The position numbers and the translations under genes are program-made. Under the pieces are notes generated by a model that was not told where the DNA came from, searched no databases, and saw only the letters and a program-made list of their open reading frames with translations. Below are positions 56,834-64,000 of a DNA stretch of 64,000 bases, in pieces (the first letter of the stretch is position 1; the number at the start of each line of letters is the position of its first letter). Source of the DNA: Paenirhizobium naphthalenivorans. Lineage in GTDB: Bacteria > Pseudomonadota > Alphaproteobacteria > Rhizobiales > Rhizobiaceae. The stretch is from the NCBI RefSeq assembly GCF_007992095.1, contig NZ_BJZP01000008.1:1-64000 (forward strand). The letters are read 5' to 3'.

Positions 56834-57250
56834 TCAGAACACGTGACGGATGAGGTAGACGGTGACGAAAGCACCCGCCATGAAGCTTGCGGTCGCGGCG
56901 ATGGATCGAGGCGAAAGCCGCGCCATGCCGCAGACACCGTGACCCGAAGTACAGCCGGAACCAAAGGTCACACCCAGGCCGGTGACGAGACCACCGACGA
57001 TCAGGGCACCGAGCGAGATCGGCACGGAAAAGCTGGCCTCGTAGCCGGAAAGCGCCAGAAGCGCCGGGGCACCGATCGCGCCAACAAGAAAGGCCGCGCG
57101 CCAGGCCCAATCGGCCGACAATGGCGGAAAAACGCCGATGACGATAGCCGACATGCCGGCGATCCTGCCCCAGAAAGCCATCAGCAGGACGGCGGCAAGG
57201 CCGATGAGCGCGCCTCCGGCAAAGGAGAGTAGTGGCGTGAATTGGGTCAT
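56834..57250 (-). CDS. YeeE/YedE family half-size transporter
   Basis: 138 residues with about four membrane helices. G-S-G-C-T-S-G-H-G-V-C-G-M-A-R-L-S is the YeeE/YedE signature with the key cysteine and histidine. It pairs with the DUF6691 protein, so the full transporter is split over two genes. Related pairs are often governed by a BigR/ArsR-type repressor and joined to persulfide dioxygenase; neither is adjacent here. Confidence 0.88.
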   Translation of the reverse strand: MTQFTPLLSFAGGALIGLAAVLLMAFWGRIAGMSAIVIGVFPPLSADWAWRAAFLVGAIGAPALLALSGYEASFSVPISLGALIVGGLVTGLGVTFGSGCTSGHGVCGMARLSPRSIAATASFMAGAFVTVYLIRHVF

Positions 57251-57336
57251 GCGGGCTTCCTGAAACGGTGCGACTGCCCGCCCATAGCGGAGGCGGGGCT
57301 TGGTCGCAATCTACAGCGCCGCCCGCCTGAGATATA

Positions 57337-57355
57337 GCAAAGACATTATATTTGC
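57337..57355. promoter_or_regulatory. Interrupted inverted repeat GCAAA-N9-TTTGC
   Basis: A short inverted repeat in an AT-rich patch (GATATAGC before, TATA inside) about 90 bases upstream of the YeeE-type gene on the minus strand. It could be an operator for the sulfur transporter pair; the evidence is only symmetry and position. Confidence 0.3.
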
Positions 57356-57433
57356 GGACACAACCGGGAAACGCTTTTGCGCACTATCACGCTGCGGCGA
57401 ACAAAGGCGGCGCCTCGGCCGGCAGGGTCGCGC

Positions 57434-58414
57434 TCAGAAAGCGATCTTGACGTCCAGCGCACCGAGCGGTTTGACACCCGAAAGAAGAGCCCTCGCCTCG
57501 TCTTCGTCCTGGCGGATCTGGGCAACCAGCGGCTCCAATCCGGCAAACTTCAACTCGTCCCGCAGATGACCGAAGAAGGACACCCGACACGTCTCGCCAT
57601 AGAGATCGCCGGAAAAATCGAAGACGAAGGTCTCCAGCAGGGCCGCACCGTCCTCGGTCACGGTCGGGCGATGGCCGAAGCTTGCGACGCCGTTGTGGAG
57701 GCTGCCGTCGGCACGGCGCAGCTTCACGGCATAGATACCCGGCTTCAGCTCGGCCTCCGGAGCAAGCGCCATGTTGGCAGTCGGATAGCCGAGCGTGCGG
57801 CCGAGTTGCTGCCCCTTGATCACTTCAGCCTCAATGGTGAAACGGTAGCCGAGCAGGCCCGCGGCCTGCGCCACATCGCCCTCGCCCAGCAGGCGGCGGA
57901 TGCGGCTCGACGAGACGACATCAGCGCCCTCGTCGCGGAAGGCGTCGACCAGTGTCACGCCGAACCCATGCCGCCTGCCGGCCTCCATGAGATAGGCCGG
58001 ACCGCCCTCGCGGCCTTTGCCGAAATGGAAGTCAAAGCCGGTGACGACTTCTGTCGCGCCGAGCCAATCGACCAGAATGGAGTCGACGAACTCCTGCGCC
58101 GAGCGGCCGGCAAATTCACGGTCGAACGGATATTCGATCACCGAATGAAAGCCCATAGCCTCGAGCAGGTGGGCGCGAAGTGGTGCCGGGGTCAGGCGAA
58201 AGACCGGCTTGTCAGGATTGAATACGGTACGCGGATGCGGCTCGAAGGTCAGCACGAGGGCGGGAACGCCCCGGGTCTTCGCCAGATCGAGCGCCCGCTT
58301 GAGCACAGTCTGGTGGCCGCGATGCACGCCGTCGAAATTGCCGATGGCGATCACGCCGCCCTTCAGCTTCTCCGGCAGCGGATTCTTCTTCTCGTTGCGA
58401 TGAAAAACCGTCAT
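57434..58414 (-). CDS. ribF: Bifunctional riboflavin kinase / FAD synthetase
   Basis: 326 residues. The N-terminal adenylyltransferase has I-G-N-F-D-G-V-H-R-G-H and S-S-S-R-I-R-R; the C-terminal kinase has G-R-T-L-G-Y-P-T-A-N-M and G-I-Y-A-V. It makes FMN and FAD from riboflavin. It starts 13 bases after the upstream HAD gene stop, in the same direction. No FMN riboswitch is visible in front. Confidence 0.96.
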   Translation of the reverse strand: MTVFHRNEKKNPLPEKLKGGVIAIGNFDGVHRGHQTVLKRALDLAKTRGVPALVLTFEPHPRTVFNPDKPVFRLTPAPLRAHLLEAMGFHSVIEYPFDREFAGRSAQEFVDSILVDWLGATEVVTGFDFHFGKGREGGPAYLMEAGRRHGFGVTLVDAFRDEGADVVSSSRIRRLLGEGDVAQAAGLLGYRFTIEAEVIKGQQLGRTLGYPTANMALAPEAELKPGIYAVKLRRADGSLHNGVASFGHRPTVTEDGAALLETFVFDFSGDLYGETCRVSFFGHLRDELKFAGLEPLVAQIRQDEDEARALLSGVKPLGALDVKIAF

Positions 58415-58427
58415 CCCTATGCCCCGA

Positions 58428-59279
58428 TCAGGCGAGCCTCTGCATCCAGTATTGCGGCTCGGCGTTCTCGCGCTTCAGGTAAGCGTTGAGGATGGCCTCG
58501 TCCGGCCGGCCGTTGACCGTGTATTCGGCGGCGTGGATGCCACCGGAGATGTAAAGCAGGTCGAGACCTGCATTGAGCGCACCACGCACGTCGGTCGGCA
58601 TGCCGTCACCGATCGCCAGCACACGGCCCTTACCCGGCTCGGCGTGGCGATGATCGCTGGCTGCCGCAAGCGAGGCTGCATAGATCGGCGCGTGTGGCTT
58701 GCCGGCGATGCGGGTTTCACCGCCAAGCTGCTGGTAATAGGCGGCAACCGCCCCGGCGCAGGGAATCATCCGGCTGCCGCGCTCGACAATCAGGTCGGGA
58801 TTGGCGCAGATCAGCGGCGCCTTCCGGGCGGCAAAAACCGTCAGCATGTCGTGATAATCTTCCGGCACTTCCGTCTCGTCGTCGAAGAAGCCGGTGCAGA
58901 CGATAGCCTCGGCCTCTTCCGCACTGACGCGCACGACGTCAAGGCCGTCGAGCAGGTTGAGGTCGCGATCGGGGCCGAGGAAGAAGACCTTCTTCGGGCC
59001 GGCGGCGATCAGCGTACGGGTGACGTCGCCCGAGGTGACGATCCGGTCATAGGCCGTATCGGCGACGCCGATCATGCGAAGCTGGCTGATGACATCCTGC
59101 GAGCGACGCGGCGAATTGGTGATCAGCACGACCGTCACGCCCGCCGCACGTGCCGCCGTCAGCGCCTCGGAGGCGGCCGGGAAGGCATCGATGCCGTTGT
59201 GCAGTACGCCCCAGACGTCGCAGAGGATGACGTCATAACGTTCGGTGACATCGCTCAAGGTGGAAATGCGCTCGGCCAT
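58428..59279 (-). CDS. TIGR01459 family HAD-type hydrolase
   Basis: 283 residues of the HAD class IIA (NagD/PGP-like) group. C-D-V-W-G-V-L-H-N-G replaces the usual D-x-D-G-[VT] with D-V-W-G, as is typical of this subfamily; I-T-N-S is motif II, A-G-K-P-H-A-P-I-Y the Lys motif and G-D-G-M-P-T-D the last. Function unknown. ATG 59277-59279 has AGGA eight bases upstream. Next to ribF, so a nucleotide or flavin phosphate role has been speculated; nothing here proves it. Confidence 0.88.
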   Translation of the reverse strand: MAERISTLSDVTERYDVILCDVWGVLHNGIDAFPAASEALTAARAAGVTVVLITNSPRRSQDVISQLRMIGVADTAYDRIVTSGDVTRTLIAAGPKKVFFLGPDRDLNLLDGLDVVRVSAEEAEAIVCTGFFDDETEVPEDYHDMLTVFAARKAPLICANPDLIVERGSRMIPCAGAVAAYYQQLGGETRIAGKPHAPIYAASLAAASDHRHAEPGKGRVLAIGDGMPTDVRGALNAGLDLLYISGGIHAAEYTVNGRPDEAILNAYLKRENAEPQYWMQRLA

Positions 59280-59384
59280 TCGCTGATCCTGACTGTAGTA
59301 AATGCAGGGCTGACATTGCAAAGGAATGCCGGGAAGGCAAGGGCCTTTGCGGCTTCCAGCGGAAATTTGGCAGGAGGCGGAGGC

Positions 59385-60764
59385 TCAGCGCAGTAGTCGG
59401 TAAAGGAGCCCGAGGCCCGCCGCGGCAATCAGGGTGCGGCCCATTCCCTGCTTCAGCACGAAGATCATCACAGCCGAGAGCACGGCCAGCCCCAGGGCTG
59501 CCGGATCGAGTGCCGTCGGGTCGGGCAGCGGCAGGGAGAAGGAAAAGAACGGGGCCGTCTCATCCACACCTTCTCGGGGGGACGGCCAGATAGTCCATCG
59601 GTCGACCTTGGCGAACAGCACATGCAGGGCGAACCAGACGGCAAGATTGAGAATAACGCCGACTACAGCCGCAGTGATTGTCGAGAGCGCGGCCGTGATC
59701 ATACGATTGCCGCGCAACCGCTCGACATAGGGCGCACCGGCAAATATCCACACGAAACTCGGCACGAAGGTCGCCCAGGCGGCAAGCAGTCCGCCGAAAA
59801 TTCCACCGAGGAAGGGCGGCATGCCGCCGGCATCACGAAAGCCGGCGAGGAAACCGACATAGGAGAGCACCAGTACCAGCGGCCCGGGCGTGGTCTCGGC
59901 CAGCGCCAGCCCGTCGAGCATCTCGCCGGGTTTCAGCCAGTGATACTGCTCAACCGCCACCTGCGCGACATAGGCGAGCACCGCATAGGCGCCGCCGAAG
60001 GTGACGAGTGCCATGCGGGAAAAGAAGGAAAAGATCTCGGCAAGGCCACTCGCGCCGGAGAGCAGCCAGAGGCCGAGGATCGGCGCCTGCCAGACGACAA
60101 GCCAGAACGCGAGTGTGACAAGAGAACGGACAAGCGGTCGACGTGGCACCTCGCCCAAATCCGCCCCTTCGTCCAAGCCGATGGCAGCGGGTTGCCCGTG
60201 GTGGGCCGCGGCCAGCGCCTCGGCCAGGCCCGCGACACCGGCAAAAAGCACGACAAGGGGAAAGGGTAGCGAAAAGACGAACAGGGCGACGAAGGCGGCA
60301 AAGGCGACGATGCGGTGGAAGCGCGTCGTCAAGGCACGGCGGCCGATGCGCACAACCGCCTCGACCACAATCGCCAGAATGGCCGCCTTCACCCCGAAGA
60401 ACAGGCCGGCGACCCAACCAAGATCATGATAATGGGCATAGAGGGCGGAAAGTCCGAGAATGACGGCAAGCCCGGGCAGAACGAAGAGCAGGCCCGCCGC
60501 AATGCCGCCGCGCACGCCGTTCGTGAGCCAGCCGATATAGGTGGCGAGCTGCTGCGCCTCCGGGCCGGGCAGCAGCATGCAGAAGTTCAACGCGTGCAGG
60601 AACCGCGCCTCGGAAACCCAACGCCTTTCATCGACGCATATGCGGTGCATCAGCGCGATCTGGGCCGCCGGCCCGCCGAAGCTGAGGAGACCTATGCGCA
60701 GGAAAGCGGACAGTAATTCGCCGAAGCTCGGCTGTTGGATGGTTTCCTGTTCATCGGTCGTCAC
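59385..60764 (-). CDS. chrA: ChrA family chromate transporter
   Basis: About 459 residues in two homologous halves, each with about six helices. Each half begins with the family motif: F-L-R-I-G-L-L-S-F-G-G-P and F-F-S-R-M-A-L-V-T-F-G-G-A-Y. It exports chromate across the inner membrane. The start is a GTG at 60762-60764 with AGGGAGCAG; the longer frame upstream is not needed. It is 51 bases after soxR in the same direction. Confidence 0.92.
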   Translation of the reverse strand: MTTDEQETIQQPSFGELLSAFLRIGLLSFGGPAAQIALMHRICVDERRWVSEARFLHALNFCMLLPGPEAQQLATYIGWLTNGVRGGIAAGLLFVLPGLAVILGLSALYAHYHDLGWVAGLFFGVKAAILAIVVEAVVRIGRRALTTRFHRIVAFAAFVALFVFSLPFPLVVLFAGVAGLAEALAAAHHGQPAAIGLDEGADLGEVPRRPLVRSLVTLAFWLVVWQAPILGLWLLSGASGLAEIFSFFSRMALVTFGGAYAVLAYVAQVAVEQYHWLKPGEMLDGLALAETTPGPLVLVLSYVGFLAGFRDAGGMPPFLGGIFGGLLAAWATFVPSFVWIFAGAPYVERLRGNRMITAALSTITAAVVGVILNLAVWFALHVLFAKVDRWTIWPSPREGVDETAPFFSFSLPLPDPTALDPAALGLAVLSAVMIFVLKQGMGRTLIAAAGLGLLYRLLR

Positions 60765-60815
60765 ATGCTGCTCCCTGATCCGGCGCGCCACCAAAACGAC
60801 AAATGCCCAAACGAA

Positions 60816-61295
60816 TCAAGGCAAAAGGCGCGGCCCAGCGCCAGTATGGCGCAAGTCGTCATCAGGATTGCGAAGGGGACAGGCATCAAGAGACAGACAG
60901 CCACAGCCGATGCAGGTGTCGAGCTGGTCACGCAGCGCCGCCATGCTGGCGATCCGCGCATTGAGATCATCGCGCCAGCTGGCAGACAGGCGCCGCCAGT
61001 CAGCCGCAGTCGGCGGCCGGTCGGCGGGAAGTGTCGCCAAGGCCTCGGCGATCCGCGCAAGCGGCAAGCCCAGGCGCTGCGCGGTCTTGATGAGGGCGAC
61101 GCGGCGCAGCACGCCGCGCGGATAGCGGCGCTGGTTTCCCGCACTGCGCCAGCTGCGGATCAGCCCCTCGCGCTCGTAGAAATGCAGGGCCGAAACCGCC
61201 ACGCCGGCGCGTTCCGCCACCTCGCCGACGCTGAGCGACGCGATCGTTCCAGCTCGAGCCGGGGTTTCCAAATCTTTGCGCTTGATCTCAACCAT
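60816..61295 (-). CDS. soxR: Redox-sensing MerR-family activator SoxR
   Basis: About 159 residues. The N-terminal MerR helix-turn-helix ([21 protein letters not shown]) and the C-terminal [2Fe-2S] site Cys128, Cys131, Cys133, Cys139 in [17 protein letters not shown] fit SoxR exactly. Oxidation of the cluster activates target promoters. ATG 61293-61295 lies inside the SoxR-type operator of the divergent gene; an alternative TTG start a few codons later cannot be excluded. chrA follows. Confidence 0.93.
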   Translation of the reverse strand: MVEIKRKDLETPARAGTIASLSVGEVAERAGVAVSALHFYEREGLIRSWRSAGNQRRYPRGVLRRVALIKTAQRLGLPLARIAEALATLPADRPPTAADWRRLSASWRDDLNARIASMAALRDQLDTCIGCGCLSLDACPLRNPDDDLRHTGAGPRLLP

Positions 61296-61312
61296 TGTTG
61301 AGGTTCTACATT
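61282..61312 (+). promoter_or_regulatory. SoxR-type promoter with 19-bp spacer
   Basis: CTCAAC-CATT-GTTGAG (61287-61302) keeps the TCAA-N6-TTGA core of the SoxR box. It lies between TTGATC (61282-61287) and TACATT (61307-61312); the spacer of 19 bases is the unusually long one that MerR-family activators correct by twisting DNA. Direction is toward the small monooxygenase gene. Confidence 0.7.
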
Positions 61313-61350
61313 CCTGGGCGTCCATCGGCAACCAGCAAAGGAATTCCCGG

Positions 61351-61734
61351 ATGAGCGCAACATTGCAGCACCAGATCGACACGACCGCCCAAGAGGCCAT
61401 GGCGGCGCGATCGGCTTCCAGCATCTTCAGGATAGACACATTCGCATGCCCTATGGCGCACCAGTCCGTCTTCGAGGACCGACTGGCCATAATTCACGGC
61501 TATTTCGACACCCTGCCCGGCTGCCTCTATAATCGCGTGGTCCTGTCGGCGGATGAAAATGACAAGATGGTTAAGATTGCCACCATCATCGAGTGGCGCG
61601 ACCGCCAGGCGTTGGACGCGGCAAAATCCGCCGTTAGCGCTTTCTATGCCAAGTCGGGTTTCGATCCCGCCGCATTCATGGCCGAGCGCGGCATAACAGG
61701 TATTTTCGGAGTCTTCCGGCCTATGGAGCGGTGA
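61351..61734 (+). CDS. Small antibiotic-biosynthesis-monooxygenase-like (ABM) protein
   Basis: 127 residues. The pattern [20 protein letters not shown] and [14 protein letters not shown] is that of small ferredoxin-like ABM-fold proteins, which often oxidise quinone-like compounds. Reaction and substrate are unknown. ATG 61351 follows AAAGGAA. It is driven by the SoxR-type promoter, so it may deal with redox-cycling compounds. Confidence 0.78.
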   Translation: MSATLQHQIDTTAQEAMAARSASSIFRIDTFACPMAHQSVFEDRLAIIHGYFDTLPGCLYNRVVLSADENDKMVKIATIIEWRDRQALDAAKSAVSAFYAKSGFDPAAFMAERGITGIFGVFRPMER

Positions 61735-61824
61735 GCCACAGGCCTCGGATCCAGTGACCGCCAGCCCGTCTCGCAAACATGATCGCCATCCGTCAGGAGT
61801 GGCGATCTTTTTTCGAGCCCGCGC

Positions 61825-61887
61825 TTGACTCGCCCATGGCCCGTCCTTATCTCCAACCTGCTAGCACTCGCCCGAGGGGAGTGCTAA
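61825..61887 (+). promoter_or_regulatory. groESL promoter with CIRCE operator
   Basis: TTGACT (61825-61830) and TATCTC (61848-61853) are spaced by 17 bases. CIRCE follows at 61861-61887: TAGCACTC, nine bases, GAGTGCTAA, with one mismatch from the consensus at the first position. HrcA repression of groESL is therefore likely. A heat-shock sigma contribution to the CTTGAC -35 is also possible. Confidence 0.9.
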
Positions 61888-61946
61888 TAATATCCACACG
61901 GGTCCTTTGCGGACCCGCCCGTGTCATTTGATCGAGGGATTAGACA

Positions 61947-62243
61947 ATGGCAAGCACCAATTTCCGTCCGCTTCACGACCGCGTTGTAGTCAAGCGCGTC
62001 GAGTCCGAAGAAAAGACCAAGGGCGGCATCATCATTCCCGATACCGCCAAGGAAAAGCCGGCTGAAGGCGAAATCATCGCTGTCGGCTCCGGCGTTCGCG
62101 ACGACCACGGCAAGATCGTTCCGCTCGACGTCAAGGTCGGCGACCGCGTTCTGTTCGGCAAGTGGTCGGGCACCGAAGTCAAGCTCGACGGCGTAGACCT
62201 TCTGATCATGAAGGAAGCCGACATCATGGGCGTTATCGGCTGA
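61947..62243 (+). CDS. groES: Co-chaperonin GroES
   Basis: 98 residues. Lid of the GroEL folding chamber. [12 protein letters not shown] is the N-terminal signature, [13 protein letters not shown] the mobile loop, and [10 protein letters not shown] the end. GAGGGATTAGACA precedes the ATG. groEL follows after 66 bases under the same CIRCE-controlled promoter. Confidence 0.98.
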   Translation: MASTNFRPLHDRVVVKRVESEEKTKGGIIIPDTAKEKPAEGEIIAVGSGVRDDHGKIVPLDVKVGDRVLFGKWSGTEVKLDGVDLLIMKEADIMGVIG

Positions 62244-62291
62244 TTGAGCCGGTTTACCCTTCCCGAAATCAACAATTCACCAAAGGGCTGA

Positions 62292-63953
<1,662 letters not shown>

Positions 63954-64000
63954 TAAGGCGACTGCCTTATTACTGAATAAAACCCCTAGAGCTTCACCCA

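Noticed and set aside
57434..58500. An FMN riboswitch before ribF
   Set aside because: Only 13 bases separate ribF from the upstream gene and no RFN-type conserved stems are seen.

Overview
This is a continuous stretch of alphaproteobacterial chromosome, most like Rhizobiaceae (Rhizobium, Agrobacterium, Neorhizobium or Ciceribacter type); the genus cannot be fixed from the sequence alone. The evidence is high GC, a separate F0 ATP synthase operon with two b-type subunits (atpI-B-E-F'-F), the lipid A block waaA / HAD / lpxK next to DUF2093 and mutL, an alphaproteobacterial GlyRS of the alpha2-beta2 type, and regulatory sites typical of the group (CIRCE, FNR/FixK-type, CtrA-type, Fur-family 7-1-7). 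I see no insertion sequence, prophage, CRISPR array, tRNA or rRNA gene.

Layout. 1-9.2 kb: a minus-strand cluster glyQ, DUF4328, lemA, aroA (a class I-like EPSP synthase), DUF2207, a small membrane protein, glyS and DUF523. 9.4-20.7 kb: a glycosyltransferase, an S49 peptidase, mntH with a Fur-family-type operator, a TrmN6-like methyltransferase with DUF2007, a polyprenyl diphosphate synthase, a TPR-LysM protein, ispE, a GT2 fragment-sized protein, a PA0069-type radical SAM protein and rnhB. 20.9-23.6 kb: the F0 operon. 23.9-33.3 kb: a SleB-type cell wall hydrolase, kup and corA, an hsp20 with a perfect anaerobox, Mrp ATPase, a LuxR-type regulator, an SMP-30 protein and a PRC-barrel protein.

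33.4-44.9 kb: a GGDEF-EAL protein, a PAS/receiver protein without a kinase domain, mutL, DUF2093, then the minus-strand run tldE/pmbA, inositol-phosphatase family, DUF4170, waaA, HAD, lpxK. 45-53 kb: a Kef-type antiporter, a patatin, rsmD, a pseudouridine synthase with a very long disordered tail, tadA, a diguanylate cyclase, a GNAT and a lipoprotein. 53.2-64 kb: ileS, a split YeeE/YedE pair, ribF, a HAD hydrolase, chrA and soxR facing a small monooxygenase across a SoxR-type promoter, then groESL behind CIRCE.

Most genes are housekeeping: translation (glyQS, ileS, tadA, rsmD, pseudouridine synthase), envelope lipid A (waaA, lpxK), isoprenoid/quinone supply (ispE, polyprenyl synthase), energy (F0), metal and ion transport (mntH, kup, corA, kef, chrA) and stress (groESL, hsp20, soxR). 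I did not find a clearly new multi-gene system. The points most worth a second look are the FNR/FixK-type promoter on hsp20, the SoxR promoter with a 19-bp spacer, the class I-like EPSP synthase inside a lemA-DUF2207 cluster, an in-frame AT-richer segment with foreign codon use inside glyS, a LuxR solo with an altered ligand pocket, and the kinase-less PAS/receiver protein next to a CtrA-type box.
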